64,000 nt of DNA from Mansonella perstans (Eukaryota; Nematoda; Chromadorea; Rhabditida; Onchocercidae), in contig JBAMDO010000019.1 in NCBI GenBank assembly GCA_037074765.1, positions 186,001-250,000 of the forward strand. The letters are read 5' to 3'. Both the position numbers and the translations under genes were made by a program. A model generated the notes under the pieces. The model was not told the origin of the DNA. It worked only from the letters and a program-made list of their open reading frames with translations, and made no database searches. Each line of letters opens with the position of its first letter. Within the stretch, counting starts at the first letter, position 1. This document shows, in pieces, positions 37,554-50,536 of this stretch.

Positions 37554-40500
37554 TTACGATGATCCATGGTTCACACCAAAAATTCCGTAGCGCTGAAAAA
37601 AATTCAAGTGTATCCAAATGCAAATAACAAAGTTTATTAACTCACTATGGTTCAAACAAATTTTGATGAATTAATGATTATAAGTAACCTAACAAAAGGA
37701 ACAATCCTACAAAAATTCCAATCAACTTCATGATGATGGAGCTGAAATATTACGATGAAACTAATTACAACAACAGCTGAAATCAAGGTCAAATCAAGCC
37801 AATAGAGGACTCAACATAATTCTCACATGAAAATATAGCAAAGAAACTAAATCAATGAATTCTTTAAAATTTATGATAAATAATGTACCTGTAACACAGC
37901 ACCAAAGACAACACCGGAAAAGAGAAATAAAATACGTATAAGCCAAAGTGAACTGGGTAATGGACGTCTCCGTTCTATTAATAATTTCAAGTACTTGAAT
38001 TTTTTGTCCGTAAGTGGTGGATAGCGCATGCTAAAATTAATGATGCACGATAATATACATTCTGCATTTAGCTGATTGTCAAAACCTGTTACAACCTAAA
38101 GATTGTCAGCTAAATATGCAATAGCAACTATATTACTAATACTGAGTTACCTAGGAATACTTTAATTCCAGAATTCCTACGAAAATTTTAGAACTTTTTA
38201 TTACTAAAGATTGAGAAATTTTGCGAATGCAAATAAAAATAGAACGCAAAAAACTTTGCAAAAACTTACGCAAACAAAGCGTCACCAACGAAACCCCTTA
38301 TCAACAGTGCTTTTTGGTTACTGAATGTATCGAAACCAAATTTTCCACGATATCTGCCGATGCCACTTTGGCCTACACCGCCAAATGGAATCGTATCAAC
38401 TATAAATAAATAAATCCGGAGAAAAGTGAAGATTGAAATAAATTTAGTAATGCAAATAAAATACATAAAAAATTTTTTTCTAAGTCTTCAGTAAAGCTTA
38501 CTGATAAACTGAAATGCAACATCATTTACTGTCACCGAACCACTTGACGTTTCTGTATAAAGCTGCTGCATTTTTTTTTCAGATTTAGTAAATAGATAGA
38601 CAACAAGTGGCTTTTCTCTTGATCGAATATAGTTGATTGCTTCATCGAAACCACTGATTGTAACAATCGGCAAGATAGGTCCAAATATCTAAATATATTC
38701 AGATATCAAAAATTCACTGGATAAAATATGAAATATAAAAAACTATCCTAATGACATAAAATAGAAAGAGAAATAGAAAAACTTATTTCATCTTCCATTA
38801 GCACATCATTCGCGGAAACAGCAATTATGATTGGAGGAATAAATAAGTTACTGCGATTAAGTTCACCACCTTTGTACAAAATTTGCCCATTGCTACGTGC
38901 AAGCAGATTAGATAATCTACTGAAAAACAAATAAATGTCAAAAATTAATAAGTAAACAACAGATAACAGAAATATACACAACAAAAACGACAGAATTTCT
39001 CATGAGGATTCTATAAAATTTCGAAGCAAAGACTGTTTCAATAACACACTCAAAGTGCTTCTCATTGATGATTCGGCTATAATCTTCGCTTTTTTCAGGC
39101 TCCGAACTGTAAAATTCTTTTAATCGTTGGACGAATTCATGTACTAATGTTGTTTTCAGTGTTTCCGTAACCAGAACATAATCCGGTGCAATACATGTTT
39201 GTCCACAGTTGGTCCATTTTCCCCAGACAATACGTCGAGAGCTCACTTCCAAATCTGCATCACTTTCTACGACCACTGGACTAAAAAAGACAAAAATTTT
39301 TGGTGTCAAGAAGTATGGGCCAATTAGATGTAAATCATCTTTCGAAGTCAGGATAATGAATTTACTAAAAACAAAAACGAGCGAATATATAGTGTTCCAG
39401 TAAGAATTAGCGCAAAGAAAATAGAGAACTTAATCGGCGTACCGACAAGTTCTGAAAAAAATCTGCTATAATGTCCATTTTTTCTTTTTAAATTTCAGTA
39501 CAGTAAACTGCTTAAATAACCACAGTTCTTAATGGAATGATTATCATTACACAGAATGATTATCCTTGCAAATTAACATGCATTTCATTCGAAAAGAAAT
39601 AAAAGCATACAAAATCTATTTTTCACCGAAAATGCTAAGCACTGGGAAGAAGAGGGAATTTAACATTTCAGTTAGTTGGGCGATACAGTACCAATCATCT
39701 ATGCAAAAAATCACTCGAAATCTATTTACTGAATAAAGTTTAAATATAAAATGAACCTTTTTCCACCCAGTTCAAGTGTGACTGGTGTAAGATGTTGCGC
39801 AGCCGCTGTCATAATAACTTTAGCAACAGATGAATTTCCTGTATATAAAATATAATCAAATTTCTCCTTCAAGAGATCTGTTGTTTCAGCAACACCACCA
39901 TTCACAACCGCCAAAAACCGCTATAATTTTCCTGCATTCAAATATGAAACTCTAGAATTCAAAAAGTATGTTATAAATTGATACTTCACGTACAAGCAAA
40001 TCACTGTCTCCTAATTCATTCAATGCAAGAATCTCTCGAAATATAAAATATAAAAGATCGATGGACTTTAACAAATTTAAAAAGCTTACCGAATCAAAAA
40101 AGTGTGAAAAAAGATCGTGTAAAGCTGCGGAAGTAAAAGGTGCATATTCGGATGGTTTAACTATCACTGTGTTACCTAAAATTTGTGAAAATAAGCTTTT
40201 TTTTTTCCCTGAAACAATACGTTATTTCTCGAAAAAGTGATCACATCAAAAAATTCTTACACGAAAATGATAATGTGGAATAAAATTAATTAAATGAAGC
40301 CTTTTTTTTAAGCTGCCTAATTTCAACACTCCGAAAAAGGGATGACACGTTACTTTCCAAAAAAGAAACGTTATTCAATTTGTACGAAAATTCATAAGCC
40401 AACAATCAAACATTTATTCAATAACTTACCGGCAGCCATTGCTGCAACTAAAGGTAATAAAACAAGACATAATGGGTAATTCCATGGAGCAATGATAAGG

Positions 40501-41396
40501 ACCACACCAAGTGGCTCCTTGACGATTGCGACGGTGTCTAGAAGTGACAGAAAAGTTTTCTTAACCTGAAATCATAAGAAAGTTGTGCAAATATTCAGTA
40601 CTGCTATTCTCACACATCTTATTCTGATATCTAAAAATCATAACTTACTGGTTCAGGTGAGCTCCACTGTTTTAAATTATCCAGCATATAATCGATCTCA
40701 ACGAAAACAGGACTTAATTCCATGTTATGTGTTAATTTTTGTGACTGAAAAAAAAAGTTGATATGAATTCAGATTATAGAAAATTTAGATTTTAAGAATT
40801 TGAGGGTTAACTACAATCGATTGGATAATACGCAGCACAATGATGAAATTTATAAAATCCATACTATTAGAATATTATAATTTTTTTCCAAAACTATAAT
40901 TTTGTTATTCGTTGATCCATGCCTGAGATCTCTCATATTGGTTAACAGAATTACAAAAATAAACAAACAAACAAATGAAAATATAGAAAAATTCAATATT
41001 TAAAGGAAAAAAAGCAATTAATTTCTTGTTTTAAATTAACACAAAATTTCTTGATATAAAATGTCCATTTTAAAGGCTTACTCGTTTCAGATCATTATAC
41101 ACAGCTTTAGTAAGAACATCACCTTCGTCGATCAGAAGCTGCTTAAGATTCAGAAGCTGTTTCCGACGATGTTCCAATTTAGCCGTAGTTCCAGTAAAAT
41201 AATAGGCTCTCTGTTCTTCCACCAGCTACAACAAACAAAAATAAAAAATTACCCAAAAAAATCGAAAAAAAAACCAAAGCCAAATTGAAACAAAATTTTA
41301 AGAATTAATTAAAATCTCTTGAAAGGAAATCTAACAACAACGTAAAGAATGGGACATTACCTGATGATATGGAGCATCTTGATATCTCATTGTCAT
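37554..41396 (-). CDS. Fatty aldehyde dehydrogenase, ALDH3 family (alh-4-like)
   Basis: NAD(P)-dependent oxidation of long-chain aliphatic aldehydes to fatty acids on ER, mitochondrial or peroxisomal membranes. Exons 41361-41396, 41082-41225, 40649-40744, 40430-40565, 40090-40175, 39757-39920, 39050-39280, 38787-38919, 38502-38688, 38270-38399, 37889-38030, then 37554-37592; 507 residues. Signatures: APWNYP (cofactor fold), [21 protein letters not shown], catalytic base Glu216 in LELGGK and nucleophile Cys250 in GQTCIAPDY (34 residues apart, as in human ALDH3A2), [10 protein letters not shown], and [16 protein letters not shown] with [12 protein letters not shown] and a C-terminal hydrophobic anchor ([19 protein letters not shown]) match membrane-bound family members. 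A second possible tail exon lies at 37678-37741. Odd: the intron between 38787 and 38688 has AT in place of the GT donor. Confidence 0.92.
37678..37741 (-). CDS. Alternative terminal exon of the ALDH gene
   Basis: After a TATTTCAG acceptor, one frame encodes [21 protein letters not shown], a clear membrane anchor. This frame fits only if exon 11 is cut early at an internal GTACTT donor (leaving 37995-38030), which gives [11 protein letters not shown] followed by the anchor and a 480-residue protein. In worms and mammals this enzyme is known to have splice isoforms with different C-terminal targeting tails. The splice itself is inferred. Confidence 0.5.
38689..38786 (-). other. Non-canonical AT-AG intron in ALDH gene
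   Basis: The donor reads GAA|ATAAGT and the acceptor TTTAG|ATA. Only this join restores the invariant EEIFGP-type loop (here DEIFGP). A GTAAGT donor with its first G changed to A would give exactly this sequence. Retention stops translation about 13 codons later. An upstream GT (GAT|GTGCTA) also keeps frame but deletes VLMEDE. Confidence 0.7.
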
Positions 41397-41429
41397 AAAG
41401 TACTCTCTAAACAAGTGAATACTTTAAAA

Positions 41430-41829
41430 GTGTACGTTACAATGATATTTCTGAATGAAAGAAATCCAAGCGTACGTTACAATGATATTTCTGAGTGAAA
41501 GAAATCCAAACGTACGTTACAATGATATGTCTGAGTGAAAGAAATCCAACGTACGTTACAATGATATGTCTGAGTGAAAGAAATCCAACGTACGTTACAA
41601 TGATATGTCTGAGTGAAAGAAATCCAACGTACGTTACAATGATATTTCTGAGTGAAAGAAATCCAAACGTACGTTACAATGATATGTCTGAGTGAAAGAA
41701 ATCCAACGTACGTTACAATGATATTTCTGAATGAAAGAAATACAAACGTACGTTACAATGATATTCCTGAATGAAAGAAATCCAAACGTACGTTACAATC
41801 ATATTCCTGACTGAAAGAAATCCAAACGT
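41430..41829. repeat. Minisatellite, 39-40-bp unit, ~10 copies
   Basis: The unit contains cgtacgttacaatgatattt and ctgagtgaaagaaatcc. Copies vary between 39 and 40 bp, between 'tatttc', 'tatgtc' and 'tattcc', and in the 'aaa' before cgtac. Each junction makes the palindrome AACGTACGTT or a near version. It starts 34 bp upstream of the ALDH start codon, so it lies in its promoter or 5' UTR. Confidence 0.95.
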
Positions 41830-43877
41830 TTCAATTCTTTTGTATATCTCAGAAATCAAAAGGTTACACTCTTAATGTCAAGGTCATCCAGATTTGTAAA
41901 AGGTCAATGTTAAGGCTCTTTTAATTGTATCTGAATATGACTGTATCTTTTGATTCTCTAATTTCTTACCTATCTTAAATAAAAAGCAAATCAGATAAAA
42001 TGATACTATGATGATTGAAAAGAGTAAAGAAGTGAAGGAGATACCAGGGATGCATACAATTTAAGAACAAAGGATAATATGTTGTTGTGTTATTCAGTAA
42101 ATGAAAAAGTAGGCCTTCTTCTGCAATAAGGCCTAATAATTCAATAATATGATCTAATAATTAGAATTAATTAAAAGTCTCTTAAGAAGGAATCTAACAG
42201 GTTATGTTATGATCTAATAATTAGACTTATATTACTGAATAATTAAGGCTTATTCTAAAATGAACGGCCTTAAAATGAATTCATTATGGACAAAGAGACA
42301 CAGCTATGCTCAGAATGTGTGTTCAATGAATGATTTTGAAGTCTTCACAGTATCATACTATCATTTGCAGTATCAGCACTGTATCATCCATCTTCCTCAT
42401 ACCATCAACCTGCTCATATAACACATTTCAATATTGTAAGCATACTCTTTTTATATTTAACTTGCAGAAATATCCTTAATTATCTAATTAAGTAATTAAT
42501 AAAATATATTAATAAAATATTGATCCACATTGCTTCCCTTAAAAATTGAATTAGATTGCTCAGAAAAAGTCTAAAAATTTCACATGAAATGCTTTGCAAT
42601 AGTATCGGGGAAATATCATTAATATTTGGAAGAATAAAGAATGCTTTAAAAACTCGTTCTTTAGAAACATTTAAATTTGAGTAGAGCACTAATTGAGTAA
42701 ACTTATTATGTTGATTCAATTTAATTACTTGTGAAAATAACACATATATGTTCAGTAAAAAAAAAAAAATAAAAATTATTGAAGAAACTTCAAATATATG
42801 AGATTATCATTGAGTGTTTATAAAGGCTGGTCATTTTCTTGATTAAATGATTGATTTGATCATTCGATAGGGTTGATATATGTTCGATACAACCGTAGGA
42901 AATGATAGATCTTTTGGTAATAGATATCAAATGGGAAGGTATGAAGGATGTAGATACAGTAATATGAAATTATTTTAGAAGAATGAAATAAAAAGAATGG
43001 TAGAATTATCACAAGAAAAGAGAAATTTTAATTCTTTAAATGTTATTAAAAATAACATTTATACAACACAGTGTAGTAGAATCGAATGATGAAATGTCAT
43101 GAGGACTGTTATAGTTCGCATAATATAGTGAAAATTTTAGTATTATGATTGAAATTGTTGAAAAAGAAGGAAGCTCTGAACGAACAATGTGTACCTGCAT
43201 ACCTTTTTTACAATAGTCAATGCATCTTTACAGTAGTCGAGAAGATTGCTTACATTTACTTTATGGAAATAAGTTAAGTTGCAAGGTATTAGGATAGTTT
43301 AAACGCAGATGCAAATGAGAGGGCAACGTTCTTCTTGACTGAGATATGAACTTGGAAATTTGCTAGCAAAAGTGATGGAATCCGCTATAATTGAGTTATT
43401 AGAGCTGAAGATTGAAGACGACTGAAAAACATTTGGTGAACATAAAATTACTAATTTGCCGTAAAATTTTCATCTTATCGCAAAATTTCAGAATTTCAAG
43501 ATTTCAAAATTTCGCAAAATCAAAATTTCATATTATATAAATATCGAGCGACCTTTTTATCGAGTAATGAAGGATTAATTTCTGACTATTGTGATAAGGT
43601 GATAAGGCGACTGGAACCAAGGAGCAGACGAAACTTTAAATCCTCTGAGATTTAAATATGGAACTGTTAGGAGATTTGAACATTGCAAAGTCTTTAAATC
43701 TTATCATAGTTCGAGAAATGACCATGGAAGAAAATACGAATATAAAGGAAAAAGTAGAATACTTTTTCAGTGAGAACAATTGAAGATATTACAAATACAA
43801 CTTCACTTCTTTGAGCATAACAAGATATATAAGAGTTTGATGGATGTATTTGAATCATCACAAATCTATTGCTCGCT
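41830..43877. other. Intergenic between ALDH and PAN gene
   Basis: AT-rich. It includes the presumed ALDH upstream region and PAN-gene 3' flank. A short direct repeat of 'ggcctaataattcaataatatgatctaataatta' type occurs at 42125-42245. No exon is supported. Confidence 0.45.
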
Positions 43878-46800
43878 TCAAAATTGCATTCCAGGCTCCG
43901 AAAATGTTGCTTCGAAATCGAAACCAGCACTCATTACTGCGAATGTTATCAAACAAAAGACGATAAGAAAGACAATTGCAGCAATAATTAAACATGCTGT
44001 GGTAGGTGAGCCTTCCAACGAACAACAGTAGCATCTGAAAGTAATCTTTTTTTCAAAAATTCTATCTAAAGGGAAAACTAGACTTGTAAATTCGAGAAAT
44101 TTATAATTAAAAAATGAAAAAAGTATTTATAGATTATTTAGAATCTTTGACAGTAAAGATAATAATGGTAAATGAACAGAACAATTCAGCGTTGCTACTC
44201 ATCGCTGTTATAAAAATGTTCAAAATTTTCAACAAGAGGAGGAATAGTGTGCAATTTGTAATTCCATAGAACAAAATTCTTTATTGTGGGTTGTGTACAC
44301 TGGAATGAATAATAACTCGTCTTCTTTGAGACCAGCTTTGATCATTTTCCGAGCACGTCGTTTCATTCGTTCCTTTCTGGTTAAATTCTTCGCATCTGTA
44401 CCATACATTGATATGTCGTACATCGATACCTTACCCAAATCTCCCACTGTCTATAAATAGTTTATGTATATTAGTATTCTCAGTATCGTGTGCAACCTTT
44501 ATTATTCATAACTGTTCCTAATAAATTTTTTGCAATCTTCACCCTTTTGATATATCTTAGTGCCTATGTATTTTTAATTATAATAAACGAAAGGAGATAT
44601 TAAAAAAATTGCTTACCGTATCTCCTATTCCCATTACGGAACTGAAACGAATAAATTAGTAACAAATCTTCAAAATCTCGATTCAACTTGTTTTTCATCT
44701 TAATGTCATACAAACAATATATCCTCTTCGCCTGACAGCTTTTTTTTTTTCCCCAAATGAATTTGGTAGTGGATGAAACAAAAACGAAGTTCTGTATCAA
44801 TGAATGCAAAAGCAGCAGCGCTGGATTTTTTTTCGAATGTTATGATGTTCAATACCAGCAATTTTAATCAAAAACTTAAGCTTATGACAATCAAGAAAAA
44901 ATAGAAATTCTGACTATGCAGAAAAAAATTAATGATTATGCAGAATCACGGAAATGGCTTTGAAATTGCCGTTTTAAAAATTTCCAACTATTTTGTCGAA
45001 TTCACTCCTTAAATCTTAGATAAAAATAAACTCATTACTAACACCATTATTTCACTTGATAAGTATTCTGCTTTCTTCTTTGTATCAAATCTGAAATTTT
45101 TATAAAATTGCTTCAAAAGAAAACTTAGAAAACCCAACAGAAAAACTAAAGTTTCTTTAATGCATATTAGAAAGCTCGTTTTCATCGTTTTTTTACCGTT
45201 TTTATCTGCAGCCAACCTAACGCTCACGGTTGATGCAATCAAGGAATAATTATTTAATGGAGTAGAAATGATTCTTTTATTTTACAGAACGTCATACTGT
45301 CATCGAAATTTATCACAAAGTCAGTTTTGTTTCAGCAAATGTATATGCAAATTACAATTCAAAAATGCAACGGAATAAGCGGAAATAACTAGAATACAAT
45401 TAGAACAATCAAGTTAAAGTCTCCTACTTTACTTTTTTTAATTTTTCAGTGAAAGTTGCTAGAATTAGTTTAATCATTTAATTCTTTTCACTACTGATAT
45501 CCAAATTTTTAAAAACGGTTGGCTTACGATCGCTTAGCACTTAGATACAACAACATTTTCACATAAATTAGTAGTAGCAGATAATGATAACCAATATCAT
45601 TCGTACATGCAGTGGAATATTGACTGGGTATATTCGAATTAGAAAAAACAAAATTAGGTTGAAATTCCAATTGAAAAATGAAAATTTTGCTAAAAAACAC
45701 CTGGTGAGTAAAATCTTGCATGTAACGTTTACCGAAATCCCCAGTCTGCAAAAAAGTGGTAGGACAAAGAACTTCTGGGGAAAATCGCTATATTACAATC
45801 AAATCATTTCAATTGAAAATCATTTCAGTTAGATTGATATGGAGTGTTTACTTCTGCCAACCATAATGTTTAAATCATTTTCAGTACACTTGAAGTATGT
45901 TCTTGCCGTATTTTGGCAATCTCCAGTAAACGATGCCATTAGATTTGATACTGTAATAACTAATATTGAACGTACACTGAACAATTTTAACAATTTACAC
46001 TATCACATATTTTCAAAGATTAAGCACGAAGTTTTCAAAAATTATCTGTTTCAGTCCAACTTTCCTTAAAAAAAATGAAATAAACTGAAGTCGAGGAACA
46101 TTCTTTAACTATATCGAGATAATGCACAAGTTAGCTCATTTACACATTAAACTTTTCAAAAAATTTTCACCTATAATATCAGTTATATTTGATGGAAAAT
46201 GAAAAATTCGATTCTTCGCCCTTATTTCAGTCCAATAATAGCAGGTTTCAATACATGATAAGTCTTTTTAAATCGAGAACAGAAAAGAAGGAATGAAGAA
46301 AACTAATGCATTACAAAAGTACAAATTTCCCAAATACATTGAAGTATATACAGAAAAAAAGTGGAGCAATAAAAATGTGTAATAGCGCACAAATTTCTCA
46401 TATCTAAGTCAATACGTTTAGTGTATTCTCTGGTAAAAATGAAGTAAGCCCATAACTGTCGATTGTTTCTGGATTAATCTGAAAACCAACATTTCTAGCA
46501 CTTGTTCAAAATAACTAAATTCAACATCGTTTAAATAAGATAAACGATAGCGACGTGAACGGACAATAACAAATTCCGAATTTGAAGATAGAGCTTATAA
46601 TATGCCTAAAATTAACATCAATTTAAAATGTACCAACAACAAAAAAAAACACTTCATAACAGAATATCTTACCGCAGAATAATTATATTTTACATATAAG
46701 GGATAAGCAGAACGTAAGTTTTCGTCAAAGTCCATTTTGTAGCCAGACATTTCAACATTTCGCGGTGATTGTCCCTCGATCTGTTTCTCAGTTTTCTTTG

Positions 46801-48889
46801 CTGGCTGCTTTAGCATTAGGTTCAAACTAGTGTCTATAACATAAAAAAATTGGGAGCATGTCAGACAGCATTCCATCTAAACAAAAATTTAGGCTTATTT
46901 CTGCCTATAAATTACATTTTTGCAAGGAACATAAGCAAACAACTTCACATTGTTATTTGTTTGAACTGAATTACAAAAGAATTGAATTACACTCTATTAA
47001 AATTTTTAAACAATAACTTTGTATAAAACTTTCCGAAGATAAAAAAGCATGTCGATCAGGCGATCAAATTATTTGTTATCATTTTTGCATTACTACCTTC
47101 AACAGTCTTTCTATTTTCGACTTTGACAGGCAATTTATGGTGGCCAGTTGAAAATGCAGTATAAGATTTGAATTCAAATTAAAACAATATAAAAAAGCTT
47201 GGTGGTTACTGCACACATTTAATCACTAAAAATGGCACGAATTTCTGATCAAAATGAAATCAAACACGGATTTTTTCAATATGATAAAAGAGCATCATTT
47301 GCTTATGTTGTAATAATTGTAAAGCAAGAAAATCTAAGAATATGCTCAATCATACTTCGACATAACATTCCATAGATACGGACTTTATCATTCAGGTAAT
47401 TCATGATGAAAGTTCCTCATACTTCTTTCCAGTAAGTAATTAGGAAAAGAAACATACTATTCGTGGTATTTAGTAAAAGTTCTTCATTTCTAAAAAACAA
47501 GCTGCTTTCATTTGCCAATGAAAACGTTGCTTTTTCGGCATCAACTTTGTTTTGTGTTCTGTTCAGAAGACGGCTGTCAGCACATCTATTTTCAAGATAT
47601 ATTGCTGCTGCATCCTTTATGAATAATTCAGGTAGGTCAAGTCGGTTCTGTGATGAGATGATACATTCCTGTATTTTCAAATCTTCAATCTAGACAACTA
47701 TAAATATCCAATTCAATATTAATTGCTTAGACGAATTTTGACTTACTTTCTCTTTGGGATAGTAAATTGCTGCTTTACACAAGATATTGCTCTGAATTGA
47801 TGAAATAGTGCAAGCTTTTCGGCATTGCATTTGCGACATATTCTTATGGATTTCGTCAACAACACCGAGTAGTGTTCTACCATGAAATTCATCAAAACAC
47901 ATTTTTTCAAGAGGTATCGTTTGCACTCTTGTACGACCTTTAAAATTTGGTTATAAAATGCAAATAAGAAGTACAATTTGAAGTGTTGTATGACCTAACA
48001 ATTGATACACTTGACTGACAAAGTAGAAAAATTCAAGTGAAACAATTGCGATTTCAAAAGCCAAGTGTCATACTTGTTATTCAAAAAGACCTACTATCAT
48101 TTCATTAAATTTGACTATATCATTTTTCTAATTGAGATTTCATGACTCAAAATATCGATAACTCAGATAACAGTGTCTATTAAGACTTCGTGATTTCAAC
48201 AGACTGATGTCCTAATTGTAAAATTCTATAATGGAATAATACTGAGGTTGTATAAAAAAATCTGAGTAACTTACGTTGACAAATCCTATAGAAATTCATT
48301 GTGGCTTGTTCACTGAATTTTTCCTTTTCGATTTTCTCACTACTTATAAGTAAACACAGACTTTTTTTACTAACATATATGACTGATCTAAACAAAGCAA
48401 ACATAAAGCAAGCGCATATGATTAAGCTTTGTAGAAAGGTTAAAAGTAGTTACTAATCATTCCTATAGCAGTAAACTAATATACAGCAGTTAATGCAAAT
48501 ACTATTCAAGCCAAAATATCAGCGGACTAAACATTAACGCACATTGCTATTGCAAGAGAGCAGTGAATGACACTTTCTAAGGTTTCAAATCAAAAGATTT
48601 CAAAAAAATTTAAAAGCTATCTATGCCTCATCTAAAACACAATCGGCTAAACCTGATCAATAGTTATAGAGCATATTTTATTAATTTAATACTGATGTTT
48701 CTAATTGCATACTCACGTGCATTGGCTTCTGCTTATTGTAAGACATTCTTGTTTACATTGTTTTATATTTGTACGCAATGAAATATGCAAAACACCGCTA
48801 AATGAATTGTTTGTAGGTTCCATGTGACATATTTGTTGTACTGTCTCCACGCTTGTTGTAGCGTACGCCAAACACAGTAGCATTAACAT
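43878..48889 (-). CDS. Two-PAN-domain type I membrane protein
   Basis: Exons 48717-48889, 48275-48387, 47747-47937, 47458-47689, 46673-46833, 46416-46478, 45701-45745, 44617-44641, 44317-44446, 43878-44034; 429 residues, all ten exons in phase. A signal peptide (MLMLLCLAYA) is followed by two cysteine-patterned PAN/apple modules: about 21-94 (QICHME, QCKQECLTISRSQC, CLLISS, YRIC) and about 109-195 (KMCFDEF, QCRKACTIS, ILCKAAIYY, IQEC, ENRC). A long linker with N-glycosylation sequons (NMS, NES, NTT, NYS) comes next, then a basic stretch with a furin-type RMKR (361-364). A transmembrane helix (ACLIIAAIVFLIVFCLITFAVM) and a 17-residue cytoplasmic tail end the protein. PAN modules bind proteins or carbohydrates. 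The furin site before the helix recalls cuticle and apical-matrix ZP proteins, but no ZP domain was seen. If the 46416 donor is not used, the protein ends at 46404, secreted. The 25-nt exon is the weakest. Confidence 0.66.
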
Positions 48890-50536
48890 ATGTGACCGGA
48901 AAACATAGAATATTGAAGAAATAAAAATTTTTGGGGGAAAATTAATTTTTGGACATATCGAAAAGACAAAATATTTTGTTAATTTCACTCCAAATTGAAC
49001 AGCATTAATTCAAGAGTCAAAAGAAACCAGTGGAAAATAAAATCACTAGCATTTTAAATAGTCGATTATTATAAATATTTAACACATGGGATATTATTAT
49101 TCTTCACTATTAACAGTAATAATTGTAGTACAATAACAAGAAACTGGATTTTTTTTTGGAAATATGGACAACACTATTGCTTTTTGCAAATACTTCTAGG
49201 CATAAGTGATCATCATCTTGAACGCAAGACCGGATTTGGAATAAATTTAGGAAATCCTATAGCCTTTGAATAGAATTCTTTACAAATTAATGATGCGGTA
49301 GAAGGGAAGAATTTGTTACAATGTAACATTCTACCAAACTTCATCCAATGAAAATAAAAGAACGATTTCAGACTCTACACTCATTTGGTCTGAGCTATCC
49401 ATGTAATTACTGCAGAATCAACGTTTCAATTTTATTATCAAATTTCATTCATCTTCTACGAATTTGTATGCCTATTTTCCCTAAACCATCAGCTGAACAT
49501 TTTTGCAAACTGCTTTTTTAACAGTGTGACATCCAAGTAGACATGTATATATTTCTTACTTTTGGGGTTAATCGATTATAGAGCAATCTTCACCCACCGC
49601 AATGCACGGTACGCAGAAAGATCGTCATATGAGTAGAGAAAATAATGGAATTTTTTTTTGAAAATCCGTGATATTTCACGAAAACATGAAAGCTTTTCAA
49701 TTTAACACAGAAGAGATTATCTGAATTGGGCGATTTCATCGAATAAGGATTTGTGCGACCCAACAGTGTCATTAATTAATAGCACAACCTCTTGTTTTGA
49801 TTCATATTCCAATAATTTATTTCTCTTAATGAATAATTTCGTTATTAAATTGGATTTATAAATTAAGTAAGACTTCATTGTATACAAAGAAGCTCATTCA
49901 TCTACCTGAACCAATTAATATAATGTTAACTTCAACATAACAGATCGCTGTTAGTGTTAAAATCGATCTTGAATTGGGACATCTTATCCTTCTGTATATG
50001 ATATTAAATACTTTCAGCTTATCCTATCTTACATTTCGAAATTCAAACAAATAATTATATTATTAATCTAATAATCACTTTAAGTCTTACAGGTCATCTT
50101 AGGTCATTTTATAGGTTCGAGGGAACAATTACATAATTCCACTTTCAATTTTTAGTTCTACATAAAAAAGCAAGAAAATTACACAGCTTAGTTTACGTAG
50201 AGTGACGTGATACACTCATCGAAGAATGTACGTTCCATTAAAGTTAGCTTCCGACTTGTCATTGAATTCACTTTACATTGCTTCACAAATTCATCTTGAA
50301 ATTCTGCCTGCTTGCAATAGCCATGACAGAAATGATTAGAGTAGGTGAAACGAAACTGATTGCAAGTGACCACTAAATAATCTATTCATTCTGTCCTTCA
50401 ACAGTGACCGTATTTAATCGATGGGAATCAATCAAGTGACAATACTCCAACAATTCAACAGAAATTTTTTCGCATTGAATCTTTTCAATAACTGTACGGG
50501 AAATGTGACCGAGCAATTTTTGATTTTATTAAAAGA
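48890..50536. other. Intergenic between PAN gene and LRPPRC 3' end
   Basis: A minus-strand frame at 50188-50373 (61 residues; contains FRFTYSNHFCHGYCKQAEF) has four cysteines but no supported splice partner. Otherwise AT-rich with no repeats. Confidence 0.45.

Noticed and set aside
39952..40089. Extension of the ALDH exon beyond DS (hydrophobic stretch)
   Set aside because: It is intron: splicing from GTAAGC at 40089 to TTATAG at 39921 restores the family alignment ([14 protein letters not shown]).
41495..41695. Repeat-encoded open frame (plus strand)
   Set aside because: Lies inside the 39-40-bp minisatellite; the frame breaks where copies are 40 bp.
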